A stretch of DNA of 38,790 bases from Symploca sp. SIO2E9 (GCA_010692645.1 JAAHGS010000012.1:1-38790); one strand, 5' to 3'; positions 24,570 through 33,575 are shown, numbered from the stretch's first letter. Notes: generated by a model not told the origin, from the sequence alone. Numbers and translations are program-made.

Positions 24570-25958
24570 CTAAAGGCTCTTCGCCATTTTGTTAGCAGGT
24601 AGGGATTGACGCAGTCGATCACCATATAAGCTCAGGGAATTACCTCCTAGCAGGAGCTCCAGATGTTCCCGCTCATAATTGGCAACTGTTGCTGCATCCT
24701 TAACGCAGTCTTTGAGGACACCATCCCAATGACCATAGTCACCGGAGAAGCATGCTAGGCGCTTGCCCATTTCTCCCATAGCAAGATGCATATAGGATGG
24801 GCCTGGGTCGTCTGATTCAAAAGAGGTGAAGATTTGACCCCTCTCAAAATATTCCAGGGGATCGCGGTGGCGCAGATCGTAGTGTTCATAGAGACTGTGA
24901 TCATCGATCTGAGTTGGGTCATGTTCTGCATTCCACAACAGATCAAAGAGATTTTTCGCCTTGCTGATGATATTGATATTGTTGCCGCCGCCCTTTTCTT
25001 GAATCATCAGTTTGGTGAATTCCATCAGTGAGGGGCGATAGGGATTCTTGGGATCAAAGTCGCGGATGCGCTTTTCCCAATGCTCGTGAAAGGCATGGGC
25101 AAGATCTGGAACCCAACCGCAACCGCCTTCTAAAAAGCCGACTCGCAGATTAGGAAATTGTTCAAAGGCACCGTCAAAGATCATCCGTGCCATGGCTAGC
25201 TGTTGCTGGTTGCGCTGCACAAAAATGTGGGTCAGCACAAAAGTTTCGGTGTGATCAGCAATGCCGCTAACCATAGAGGAACCGGGGCCGCCGTGAATGC
25301 CTAGACCAATATTTAAGTCTACTGCTGCCTGGAGAATAGGACGAAAGTCAGGGTGGCTAATGCATTTACAGGTGCGAATCTCTGGGAAAGCTTGCGGTGC
25401 TTGGGGATGGGGAATTGGTAGGTTGGGAGCAACAGCGACACCAACCATGCCCAGTTCATTAACGCAGCGATACATTTCTGCTACGGCAGCGTCAACATCC
25501 TGGAGTGGTAGGACACCAATGGGTTTGAGGCGTTGATCATATCCCCGGCAATCATCGGCAATATAGTTGTTGTAAGCCCGGCACAGGGCTACTGCCAAAT
25601 CTTTATCTATAATGCTAGAAAAAATTAAGTTGAAAGTGCCGTAGATCACTTGGACATCGACGCCTTCTTTGTCCATGTGTTCTAGTCGCACTTTATTGAA
25701 CATCGCACCCAAAGTGGTATCTGGATGCAGGTTCCTAAAGCCGCCTTTACCTAAACCTTGGGGTTGAGGGAACATACGCACCAGGTCATTTTGACCGGTG
25801 GCAGGATTAAAGTCTACGAGCCGCGCTCGTTGATCTCCTAGACTATCAATCACTAAGCCGACGCGATCGCTATACTCTGGCTCCATATAATCCCGCATGA
25901 TCAAGGGATTTTCTAGCTTGTGAGCGTCGGCGTCGATTACCAGTAAACCTTGATACAT
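24570..25958 (-). CDS. Amidohydrolase family protein (ACMSD-like TIM barrel)
   Basis: A 462-residue metal-dependent hydrolase or decarboxylase of the amidohydrolase-2 family. Residues 8-13 have DADAHKLE in place of the first metal motif; the barrel His is in LNIGLGIHGGPG at about 215; another His is in the HTETFVLTHIF stretch; GFLEGGCGWVP near 280 and the catalytic-type Asp in FSGDYGHWDG near 415 complete the site. These proteins act on amide, ester or carboxylate substrates; the substrate cannot be inferred. ATG at 25958 has GGAG five nt upstream. It lies downstream of the Mpo1-like gene on the same strand, 227 bp apart, so it might share regulation with the lipid genes. Confidence 0.88.
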   Translation of the reverse strand: MYQGLLVIDADAHKLENPLIMRDYMEPEYSDRVGLVIDSLGDQRARLVDFNPATGQNDLVRMFPQPQGLGKGGFRNLHPDTTLGAMFNKVRLEHMDKEGVDVQVIYGTFNLIFSSIIDKDLAVALCRAYNNYIADDCRGYDQRLKPIGVLPLQDVDAAVAEMYRCVNELGMVGVAVAPNLPIPHPQAPQAFPEIRTCKCISHPDFRPILQAAVDLNIGLGIHGGPGSSMVSGIADHTETFVLTHIFVQRNQQQLAMARMIFDGAFEQFPNLRVGFLEGGCGWVPDLAHAFHEHWEKRIRDFDPKNPYRPSLMEFTKLMIQEKGGGNNINIISKAKNLFDLLWNAEHDPTQIDDHSLYEHYDLRHRDPLEYFERGQIFTSFESDDPGPSYMHLAMGEMGKRLACFSGDYGHWDGVLKDCVKDAATVANYEREHLELLLGGNSLSLYGDRLRQSLPANKMAKSL

Positions 25959-26184
25959 TAAAGCTCCTTGATTAGTTTGTGCCTCGGTAGCATGCCGAGC
26001 AATTCAATGATTGTATCGGGTGTGTGGAAAAATAGGTTGGAGGTTTCAGAGGCTTGGTTGATAATTCGGTGCAGTGCTGCTAAGGGTGAGCAAAAAAAAG
26101 AGTGGGGAAATAAGTAAGTAGACGCTCCAGACGCTCCAGACGCGGAGAATTGAAATTCCAACCAAAATTTCGTTCACCCTGCTG

Positions 26185-26502
26185 CTAAACCCCTTGTTGG
26201 CGATTGAGGTAAGTCCAAGCTTGGCGCAGACCAAACCAATTTTCAAAAGACCACAACATTGAGACTATGATAGTTAGGGCTGGATACTTGATGAAAGCTG
26301 GTTCATTCTTCTCTATAAATGCATGTCCACTTAGGGCAAACACTTGGGTCAGCACTAAGCATACTAGTGTCAACCGCCAGTCATAAAATAGTAAGACTGC
26401 TGCTGCGATCGCTAGCAAGTTGGTTATGTGGTGCAGGATCTGGTTAATTGGATGCTGATGACTGGCAATAAAGTGGGTTTTTGCCTCGTTAAAGTAGCTC
26501 AA
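26185..26502 (-). CDS. Mpo1-like (DUF962) membrane protein, putative 2-hydroxy fatty acid dioxygenase
   Basis: A 105-residue membrane protein that resembles the Mpo1/YGL010w family. It has HFIASHQHPINQILHHITNLLAI with clustered His, two membrane helices, and GHAFIEKNEPA, the family signature. In yeast Mpo1 is an Fe-dependent dioxygenase that cleaves 2-hydroxy fatty acids in alpha-oxidation, and its His residues bind the metal. It starts at TTG 26502, supported by GGAG seven nt upstream. The fatty-acid hydroxylase gene lies 137 bp upstream on the same strand. That pair gives substrate and enzyme of successive reactions. The protein is shorter than most eukaryotic members. Bacterial function is unproven. 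Confidence 0.8.
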   Translation of the reverse strand: MSYFNEAKTHFIASHQHPINQILHHITNLLAIAAAVLLFYDWRLTLVCLVLTQVFALSGHAFIEKNEPAFIKYPALTIIVSMLWSFENWFGLRQAWTYLNRQQGV

Positions 26503-26639
26503 AGGAATTCTCCTAAAGTAACATTTTACTAAACAACTCCGAGCGCTCTAGGAAAAATATTACATTGCTTTCAGATACACCATCGCTACTGTGATTCAAA
26601 AAGCCGTTTGTAACGACCAATATGGAGAATTACAACAAT

Positions 26640-27143
26640 TTACCACCACCGGAGTTGTAAATAGCCTCGTTCAGGTTGTTGGAGTTCTTCTTCTGTCAGC
26701 CATTCCACATGCTTGTAGGTACCAAAAACTCGATCCCACCAGTCTACTGCTAGACCAAAGTTATGTTCCCACATGCCATATTTGTGATGTACATAGTGAA
26801 CTGGCATTCTCATCCAGAAGCACTTGGTTGGATTTTCATGTTGTAATTGATGGGCATAGGCTGAAAAAGCTGCGTAGCATAGCGAACCCAGGAACCAACC
26901 TAATCCTGCATACCATGAGTACAAGAACACCAGACACATTACTACAAAAGAGCCTCTGACGTAGTCGCGGAACTCCCACACCACGCCCTGTCCCTCATTA
27001 CGGCGATGATGGTCGCGATGGCGTTCACCAATTCTAGCGTTGACATGCATTAGGCGATGTAGCCAATATTCAACTAGACTACCGGTCACAAATGCCAGGG
27101 TAAAACAGCCAATACCAACAAAAGCGCTGATTAAGGCTCTCAC
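26640..27143 (-). CDS. Fatty acid hydroxylase / sterol desaturase family protein
   Basis: A 167-residue di-iron membrane oxygenase. It has the His-box set of the family: HRLMH (29-33), HRDHH (42-46), HQLQH and HYVHH further on, followed by EHNFG. Two membrane spans precede box 1 and two lie between boxes 2 and 3. The GTG at 27143 is chosen because AGGAG lies seven nt upstream; a TTG at 27206 would add 21 residues without a ribosome binding site. The family hydroxylates or desaturates lipids such as fatty acids, sterols and carotenoids (CrtZ/CrtR belong here). Its neighbour, an Mpo1-like dioxygenase, points to 2-hydroxylation of fatty acids, but that is inference. It diverges from the GH3 gene. 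Confidence 0.87.
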   Translation of the reverse strand: MRALISAFVGIGCFTLAFVTGSLVEYWLHRLMHVNARIGERHRDHHRRNEGQGVVWEFRDYVRGSFVVMCLVFLYSWYAGLGWFLGSLCYAAFSAYAHQLQHENPTKCFWMRMPVHYVHHKYGMWEHNFGLAVDWWDRVFGTYKHVEWLTEEELQQPERGYLQLRWW

Positions 27144-27262
27144 GTACTCTCTCCTAAGACTTGCACTTTCCCCTAAATCCCCATACTTCTCCAATTGCAG
27201 GTTCAACTTTGCCAGAAGAGTGATGGTGGACGTTACTTAACCATTTCAACAGTTTGACGTAT

Positions 27263-27290
27263 CCTACACTTCTTTTCAGGTAGGTGTAGG
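27263..27290. promoter_or_regulatory. Inverted repeat between the divergent hydroxylase and GH3 genes
   Basis: Arms CCTACAC and GTGTAGG, with a 14-bp spacer, about 120 bp upstream of the hydroxylase start. A second inverted pair, TTCTGG/CCAGAA, lies at 27292-27316. The 442-bp divergent region also has to contain both promoters; no -35/-10 pair is convincing. These could be operators or dispersed hairpins. Confidence 0.3.
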
Positions 27291-27585
27291 TTTCTGGCTC
27301 CGCAAGGATTCCAGAACTTCCTTCCTAGATATCCTACCATGCTAGTTATCAAAGCTAAGCTAGTTTTAACTAAAATCCAGTTAGTTTATTAAATTTATCT
27401 ACAATCAATGCCTGATTATTTGAAATAAACCGCCATAGCTAATAAACAAATGGCGAATGATTTTAGCTTACATGAATAGCACCTAGCAAATGCCCACGGT
27501 TAAGTTTAATTTGTAACTAGTTGGTAAATCTGCTTAAATTAAACGAAGTTTATTGTGGATCTTGATAACTTGGTGTGAGGAAATC

Positions 27586-29271
27586 ATGGCAAACTTTTTG
27601 CTACCACTATTGACTACTACTGCTGAACTAGCCAAGGACAGTTTTGTCAAGAAAACTCGTCAACCCTTGGCAGTACAAGAATGTTTTTTGTACAAACTAT
27701 TGCAAGCTTATCAAGAAACTGAATTAGGGCGAGAATATGGTTTGAAGTATATCAAAAATCTGGAACAATTTCGAGAACAGGTTCCGGTTCTGCCTCACAA
27801 TAGCTATGAACCCTATCTTGAACGCATTGCCAAGGGTGAAAGGAATATTCTAACCCCAGATTCCGTCGTCTACATAAATACAACTAGTGGTTCAACGGGA
27901 AAGCAGAAAATGATCCCAGTCACTAGGCGATTTCAGAACTCGCTAGGATGGGCAAACTTGACTTGCATCGGCTTTTTATCTGAGGCGCTGCGTTCCCGCC
28001 AACGCCAATTTGGCAAACTGCTGGTAACCTACTCCAGCCGACTCTCAGGAGTTACTAGTGGTGGTATCAAATATGGTTCGGGAGGTGCAGGAGTTTTGCG
28101 CATGGGTAAGCTTATATACGAGCAATTATGTGCCCACCCTTACGAAAGCTTAAAGCCAACTGATAGTCTGACACGTCACTATATCTGCCTACTATTTGCT
28201 CTGCGTCAAGAGTCCATGCGAGGTATAGCTGCCAACTTCCCGATGCTCATTTTGCGGATTTGTAACTATTTGCAGCTCTATGGTAAAGAGTTGATTGAGG
28301 ATTTGGAAAGTGGAGAAATCGCTAGTTGGTTAAAACTAGAACCGGAGATTCGGTTCCAATTAGAGAAAGTTCTTCGTCCTGCACCAACCCGTGCCGCTAA
28401 GCTGCGTGAAATCTGGAAGTCACACGGAAGACTTACCCCCAAATTAGCTTGGCCCAATCTATCTTTCATTGGCACCGCTAGGGGAGGAACCTCAGATTTC
28501 TACTTTCAGCGCTTTCCTGATTATTTAGATGACACGCCTGTATTTGGTTCTGTTTATGCCTCTGCTGAAGCTACTTTCGGTATTTACCACGACTTAAATA
28601 ATGATGGCAGCATTCTGGCAATTGAGACAGGCTTTTTTGAATTTATTCCAGAACCAGAGTGGGAGGCACAACATCCTAAAACTTTACTTGCCACTGAAGT
28701 CAAACCAGGAAATCTCTACCGCATTTTGGTAACCAACTACAGTGGCTTCTATCGCTACGATATTGGTGATGTTGTAGAGGTACTGGGTTTTTATGAAAAT
28801 ACTCCCATAATAGTTTTTCGCTATCGTCGAGGTGGTTTATTATCTTCTACTACGGAAAAGACGACTGAATTTCATGCGACTCAAGTCATGCAAGCCTTAC
28901 AACAAGAATTTAACTTATCCCTAGAGGATTTCTCTATTACTTTATCTGCCAATGAATTCCCTGCCCACTATCTGGTGAACATTGAACTAACCTCCACGAA
29001 TTCACTCGATGATCCCCTAGCTTTCCTACTTCGTTTTGACCAAAAACTCAAGGAAATTAACGTTCGCTACGGACTCAAACGCCTTGACGAGGTGCCTCCC
29101 CCCCGACTACGTATTCTTAGTTCTGGTAGTTTTGCAATTTTACGTCAGCGCCAAGTGCAAAAGGGAATTCCAGATTCTCAGCTAAAGTTTCCTCACCTTA
29201 GCGAAGACCGAAATTTTCTGGCTGGACTAAAGGTGGAGCAGGAGATTAAACTTGTAGAAGACCGTAATTAA
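27586..29271 (+). CDS. GH3 family acyl-amide synthetase
   Basis: A 561-residue adenylate-forming enzyme of the GH3 family, known from plants, where it joins acyl acids (auxin, jasmonate) to amino acids. Motif I is INTTSGSTGKQKMIP (residues about 95-110); the FGSVYASAEATFGI motif and YRYDIGDVVEVLG complete the ATP/acyl site. The C-terminal domain ends near the LKRLDEVPPPRLRIL region, which fits the bacterial GH3 length. The ATG at 27586 has GTGAGG six nt upstream; an upstream TTG is discarded. Substrates of bacterial GH3 are mostly undefined. It diverges from the hydroxylase-Mpo1-like-amidohydrolase run and is followed on the same strand by an HD protein 302 bp on. Confidence 0.88.
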   Translation: MANFLLPLLTTTAELAKDSFVKKTRQPLAVQECFLYKLLQAYQETELGREYGLKYIKNLEQFREQVPVLPHNSYEPYLERIAKGERNILTPDSVVYINTTSGSTGKQKMIPVTRRFQNSLGWANLTCIGFLSEALRSRQRQFGKLLVTYSSRLSGVTSGGIKYGSGGAGVLRMGKLIYEQLCAHPYESLKPTDSLTRHYICLLFALRQESMRGIAANFPMLILRICNYLQLYGKELIEDLESGEIASWLKLEPEIRFQLEKVLRPAPTRAAKLREIWKSHGRLTPKLAWPNLSFIGTARGGTSDFYFQRFPDYLDDTPVFGSVYASAEATFGIYHDLNNDGSILAIETGFFEFIPEPEWEAQHPKTLLATEVKPGNLYRILVTNYSGFYRYDIGDVVEVLGFYENTPIIVFRYRRGGLLSSTTEKTTEFHATQVMQALQQEFNLSLEDFSITLSANEFPAHYLVNIELTSTNSLDDPLAFLLRFDQKLKEINVRYGLKRLDEVPPPRLRILSSGSFAILRQRQVQKGIPDSQLKFPHLSEDRNFLAGLKVEQEIKLVEDRN

Positions 29272-29573
29272 GCCACTTTAAGGGGGGAATTTCTATTGAT
29301 AGTTCATGGTTCATGATTCATGGTTGATTGGAATTACTCTTGAATGCTCAACTATTTACCAAAAAAGAACGGCTCTCTTCACTTTGTAACTCTAAACCCC
29401 TGAACTAGTGACACTCCTCACACTGCTCACCTTAAAACATCACTTTGGTGAAAAATAGCTCATCACCACTAAAGACAATGTTTTTTGTAGGATCTAAATA
29501 TCTCAAGTATAAAGTTCAGCGTTTGGCACTATACAGCAACTAGTCGTTAATACCTTAACTGGGATAACTCTAC
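29272..29573. other. Gene-free stretch between GH3 and HD genes
   Basis: 302 bp with GTTCATGGTTCATGATTCATGG-type short direct repeats at 29300-29325, and ACTCCTCACAC at 29413-29423. No open frame is convincing. A 4-bp TCAC/GTGA hairpin near 29450 is too weak to be a terminator. The promoter of the HD gene must lie here or upstream. Confidence 0.4.
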
Positions 29574-30425
29574 ATGTTTGACGCCACACAAATACTCATT
29601 GACCATTTTGTCCAACAGATTCAAGAAGGTTACCACCGCACCTACGGAGGCTTGAAGTCTGACTATGCAGAAATCATCGGCTGGGCTGGAGGCATGGCTT
29701 TAGAAAACATCGCCAATAGTGACGCCCTTTATCACAATGTTGAACATACAATCCTTGTCACTCTAGTTGGGCAGGAAATTCTGCGAGGCAAACATATCCG
29801 CGAGGGTGGTATTTCCTGTGAAGACTGGATGCATGGCATTATCTCCTTGCTTTGCCATGATATCGGCTATGTTAAAGGAGTTTGCCGACAAGACCGAATT
29901 AGTGAAGGACTTTACGCTACTGGTATAGATGATCAGATGGTACGTTTACCTCCAGGAGCCAGTGATGCTAGCCTGACACCTCATCACGTAGACCGAGGCA
30001 AACTGTTCATCAAGGAGCGCTTTGGCGGTAATTTGCTCATTGATGCGGCAGAAATCAAGCATAATGTAGAATTAACTCGTTTCCCTGTGCCCTCGGATCA
30101 AGACCATCAGGATACACTAAACCTCCCAGGCTTAGTTAGAGCTGCTGATTTAATTGGTCAGTTGAGCGATCCTCGATACTTGAAGAAGGTTAGCGCCCTA
30201 TACTACGAATTTGAGGAAACTGGCGTTAACAAACACCTAGGTTACCGCAATCCAGGAGACTTGCGCCAGAATTATGCTCAATTCTATTGGCAAGGGGTAT
30301 ATCCCTACATACAAGATTCATTGCACTACTTAGGTTTGACCCTTAACGGTAAACAAATTGTTGCTAACCTTTATGCCAATGTATTCGTAGTCGAACATGA
30401 TCAGCTTTCTGTAGGTGCTGCTTAA
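29574..30425 (+). CDS. HD domain metal-dependent phosphohydrolase
   Basis: A 283-residue cytosolic protein. Residues 50-165 form the HD fold: YHNVEHTILV holds the first His pair, LLCHDIGYVKG the HD dyad, and TPHHVDRGKLF further metal-side His; AADLIGQLSDPRY near 190 supplies the last conserved Asp. Metal-dependent phosphohydrolases of this kind act on nucleotides, cyclic dinucleotides or phosphate esters; no GGDEF, GAF or RelA part is attached, so the substrate is unknown. The size and sequence resemble a group common in cyanobacteria. It lies downstream of the GH3 gene but 302 bp away, so a separate promoter is likely. Convergent with the ABC exporter; the tandem array lies between. Confidence 0.85.
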   Translation: MFDATQILIDHFVQQIQEGYHRTYGGLKSDYAEIIGWAGGMALENIANSDALYHNVEHTILVTLVGQEILRGKHIREGGISCEDWMHGIISLLCHDIGYVKGVCRQDRISEGLYATGIDDQMVRLPPGASDASLTPHHVDRGKLFIKERFGGNLLIDAAEIKHNVELTRFPVPSDQDHQDTLNLPGLVRAADLIGQLSDPRYLKKVSALYYEFEETGVNKHLGYRNPGDLRQNYAQFYWQGVYPYIQDSLHYLGLTLNGKQIVANLYANVFVVEHDQLSVGAA

Positions 30426-30486
30426 TTTATTTTGCCCAATCCTTGATCCTCAACATAGGCGGTGCAAGGGCGCAGGTTGGTGCTAG

Positions 30487-30735
30487 CACGTCGGTGGGAG
30501 GGTGCACGTCGCTGGGAGGGCGCACGTCGGTGGGAGGGCGCACGTCGGTGGGAGGGCGCACGTCGGTGGGAGGGCGTACGTCGGTGGGAGGGCTTACGTC
30601 GGTGGGAGGGCGCACGTCGGTGGGAGGGCGCACGTCGGTGGGAGGGCGCACGTCGGTGGGAGGGCGCACGTCGGTGGGAGGGCGTACGTCGGTGGGAGGG
30701 CGCACGTCGGTGGGAGGGCGCACGTCGGTGCGCCC
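30487..30735. repeat. 18-bp tandem array, 13 units, ending in an 8-bp hairpin
   Basis: The unit CACGTCGGTGGGAGGGCG is repeated 13 times head to tail (30487-30720) with few changes. A partial copy then turns into GGGCGCAC-GTCG-GTGCGCCC, a perfect hairpin at 30716-30735. Because 18 is a multiple of three, open frames appear in several frames (PPTDVR repeats on the minus strand). It fills the gap between the convergent HD gene and ABC exporter gene, eight bp from the exporter's stop. The family of GGGCGCAC...GTGCGCCCC repeats is common in cyanobacteria. Confidence 0.9.
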
Positions 30736-30742
30736 CTACGGC

Positions 30743-32560
30743 TTATAACAACTCACCAGATTCTTGCAGCGAATGCAGGCGCTGGTAAATTCCTTGTTGG
30801 CGTAATAATTCCCAGTGGTTGCCTACTTCCACAATCCTACCTTGGTCGAGGACTACTATTTTATCTGCTTCCCGAACTGTACTTAGTCGGTGAGCAATGA
30901 TAATCGTAGTACAGGTTCCTTGGATACTTCTCATCGCTAACTGAATTGAGCGCTCAGATTCGTAATCTAGGCTGGAAGTGGCTTCATCAAAGATTAAAAC
31001 ATCTGGCTCAACTAAGAGGGCGCGGGCAATTCCCAACCGCTGCCGCTGTCCACCAGATAGGCGTACACCACGCTCTCCAACTACAGTGTAGTAGCCTTGG
31101 GGTAGTTGGGCAACCACTTCATTTACTCTGGCAATGCGACAAGCTTCTTGAACTTTCTTGAAGCTAACTTGCCGATTACCATAGGTGAGATTATCCAAAA
31201 GAGTGCCGTTAAAGACATCTACTTCCTGGTGTACGATCGCTAAACGCTTACGGAAGGCAGTAACATCGAGATGGCGAATATCCGTGCCATCTAGTAAAAT
31301 ACAACCTTGATGCAGTTCAAAATAGCGGAATAGTAGCTTAACTAGCGTTGACTTACCGGAACCAGAACGACCCACTAGCGCTACAGTTTGATAGGGTTCA
31401 ATCAACAGATTGATATCCCGTAATACTGGGCGCGACGCATCATAACTAAAACTGACATGGGAGAATTCAACCTTGCCCGTGAATTGGTAAGATTTCTCTG
31501 CTTCAGCCATATCTAGCACAATACCAGGGGCATCACTGCCAATTGGACGCAGCATGAACTCATGAAATCGAATCATTGAGGCATAGCGACGGGCAAAAGT
31601 CTCAGCCATATCATTGATTGGTTCGAGTTCTGAGTAAGCCATACTAGAAACTGTCAGAGTTGTGACAAAGTGTCCTAAAGAAATTTGTCCTCTGAGAGTG
31701 GCAAATAGAGTCAAAGCTAGTATGGAAAACACGCAAGTCTGGATTACAGCTCTTTGCCAGCTAGAAAGTTTAACGTAACCCAAGTGGAGGCGATACAAAA
31801 TGTACTTGAGTTCACGGTTTAACCGTTGCCGCTGCCGTTTCAGTTCCTCTGCTTCTGTGGCAAAGGCTTTGACTGTTTTGACGTTAGTGACAATTTCTGA
31901 GGTATGACTTTCAGTTTTTTCTTGATGTCTATCTAATAACCTTTCCTCTGCAATTAGTTCTCGAAGATCCCTGAGGCTAAAGCCCAAAATAAATACAAAG
32001 GAAACGAAAAATAACAGCGCAATACGCCATTCAATTAACAAGATAACTACAAAAATACCCAATACCCTTGCCAGTTTGGGAATTAGCTGCCCAGCAATTT
32101 CCGGGTAACTCCAAGTTTGGTTATCAATGCCTCTGGTAAGTCGCCCAGCAATACGTCCAGGGTTGTTTTGGTCATAGAATTCTAATGGTAGAGTCAGGAT
32201 TTTGGTAATAGCTCTTTGATATTGATCTCGACGAGTGCGCATGGTAATATCCCAGTGCCACCAAAGCCCTAGCCAGGGTTGAATTGGCGCTCTCACCACA
32301 GTAACGATGAAAATAATACCAAGCAGCACACCTAGGGACAAGAATTGATTCGCCTTAGTATGTGTAAAAGCTGCTAAACTTTCCACTAGGAACTGTATTG
32401 GTTGATCCAGAGTTTGACCAGATAGGACATTGAGAATCTGTCCAATCCCATAGGGGACAACTAGATCAATGATTTCAAAAGCACTAGATGCAGAAATACT
32501 AAAGACTGATGTCGCCCAGTAAGGGCGGTAGGATTTAAGAAGATCCTGAAATGTTGCCAT
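30743..32560 (-). CDS. ABC exporter half-transporter (TMD-NBD fusion)
   Basis: A 605-residue type IV ABC exporter subunit, with an N-terminal six-helix membrane domain (about 1-330) and a C-terminal ATPase. The ATPase has the Walker A GRSGSGKST, the signature LSGGQRQR, the Walker B VLIFDEATSSLD, and the H-loop AHRLST. It works as a dimer and exports hydrophobic molecules. The ATG at 32560 is favoured over the in-frame TTG ten codons upstream. Its membrane domain carries the IAGRLTRGIDNQTW coupling-helix-like region, typical of lipid and drug exporters such as MsbA. The substrate is unknown. No other exporter half is adjacent, so it is probably a homodimer. It ends next to the 18-bp array. Confidence 0.93.
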   Translation of the reverse strand: MATFQDLLKSYRPYWATSVFSISASSAFEIIDLVVPYGIGQILNVLSGQTLDQPIQFLVESLAAFTHTKANQFLSLGVLLGIIFIVTVVRAPIQPWLGLWWHWDITMRTRRDQYQRAITKILTLPLEFYDQNNPGRIAGRLTRGIDNQTWSYPEIAGQLIPKLARVLGIFVVILLIEWRIALLFFVSFVFILGFSLRDLRELIAEERLLDRHQEKTESHTSEIVTNVKTVKAFATEAEELKRQRQRLNRELKYILYRLHLGYVKLSSWQRAVIQTCVFSILALTLFATLRGQISLGHFVTTLTVSSMAYSELEPINDMAETFARRYASMIRFHEFMLRPIGSDAPGIVLDMAEAEKSYQFTGKVEFSHVSFSYDASRPVLRDINLLIEPYQTVALVGRSGSGKSTLVKLLFRYFELHQGCILLDGTDIRHLDVTAFRKRLAIVHQEVDVFNGTLLDNLTYGNRQVSFKKVQEACRIARVNEVVAQLPQGYYTVVGERGVRLSGGQRQRLGIARALLVEPDVLIFDEATSSLDYESERSIQLAMRSIQGTCTTIIIAHRLSTVREADKIVVLDQGRIVEVGNHWELLRQQGIYQRLHSLQESGELL

Positions 32561-32844
32561 GATGCTACCCAGAAAGCAAAACTGGCTCAACTTACAGGTG
32601 AGTTTCTACCAGAACGCTAATGTATTATCTAGTGCTACATTATAATACAAAATCTTCTTCCCAAGCAAAATTTTTGATCAACCAGGGGCTGTAGGAAAAA
32701 GACACAGGTTTTTTTGTGTACACAATTCCCCCCACACTGCCCACACCTCCCACACTACCCTCTCTCTCTTGCTCCCTTTCTTCCAATTGAGTACTCACAT
32801 CTGGAATAGCAGCGTCTTTGAGTTAGACAGCCACAATAGTAAAC

Positions 32845-33336
32845 TTAGTGATCAAGTTGCAGATTTAAGACATAGCGACCTAATCTGAATTTCTCTGACC
32901 ATAATTCATATTCCAGCCGCAAATTGCGAGGTACAGGAGAACCATCTAGCTGTACACTGCGGGTGTAATTACGAAGTTGCAGCGATTGATATCCCTCAAG
33001 AGAGTCCTTCTGTAGACAGTAGCGACTGACTCCGTAAACACCTTGTTGCCAGAGATGGCGATAACTGAGTTTACCTTGCTCCTGCATAGTCATGCTTACC
33101 CGATAAGGGGAAATTTCCATCCACAGGAAGCGCGAAGATTCAGAGGAGTGTTTATAACAATCACCATTTTTAGCCAGTGCTGGCTCCCACTCAGGAGGGG
33201 CTGGCTCATTTAAGAGAAGATGAAACCTCTGTTGGTCTTTTTGTTCTAGAGTCGCATCAGTTTTGAAGGTATGCCAGAGCGGTAAATCAATAGATATCAG
33301 GGAAACAGAAACAGGTATTTGGTGGTATGTAAGCAT
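32845..33336 (-). CDS. Hypothetical protein, 163 aa
   Basis: I do not recognise a domain. The product is soluble, rich in Leu, Tyr, Trp and Arg and has no signal peptide. The pattern of alternating hydrophobic residues (SVSLISIDLPLWHTF, FLWMEISPYRVSMTM, LRLEYELWSEKFRLGRYVLNLQL) suggests a mostly beta-strand fold, possibly a barrel or lipocalin-like sandwich. The sequence looks like a conserved cyanobacterial protein in composition and codon use, but I cannot assign a family. It stands alone between the ABC exporter and the tRNA gene. The ATG at 33336 lacks a strong ribosome binding site. Confidence 0.65.
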   Translation of the reverse strand: MLTYHQIPVSVSLISIDLPLWHTFKTDATLEQKDQQRFHLLLNEPAPPEWEPALAKNGDCYKHSSESSRFLWMEISPYRVSMTMQEQGKLSYRHLWQQGVYGVSRYCLQKDSLEGYQSLQLRNYTRSVQLDGSPVPRNLRLEYELWSEKFRLGRYVLNLQLDH

Positions 33337-33503
33337 AGAAAGGGAACAAAAACAAGGATATAGCTGATCTTCGTCTTACCACTCAATATATAGATAGTTG
33401 GTTAGGTGGCAACCTTAATTTTGAATAAAATTGGCAAGAGTACTTGCCAACTTCTGATTGTTTTCGCTATGATGGGTAGGCGTCATAAGCGCAAGCTACG
33501 TGA

Positions 33504-33575
<72 letters not shown>

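Noticed and set aside
29413-29423. ACTCCTCACAC, identical to the conserved core of the cyanobacterial small RNA Yfr1
   Set aside because: No flanking GC-rich stem-loops and no terminator; the surrounding CACTGCTCACC-type repeats make a chance match likely.
30487-30720. CRISPR array
   Set aside because: The 18-bp units are directly adjacent with no unique spacers and no cas genes.
30427-30748. Hexapeptide PPTDVR repeat protein (and plus-strand GGRTSV / RRWEGA frames)
   Set aside because: Produced by an 18-bp tandem DNA repeat; the frame is open in several frames and on both strands, with no start signal or conserved flank.
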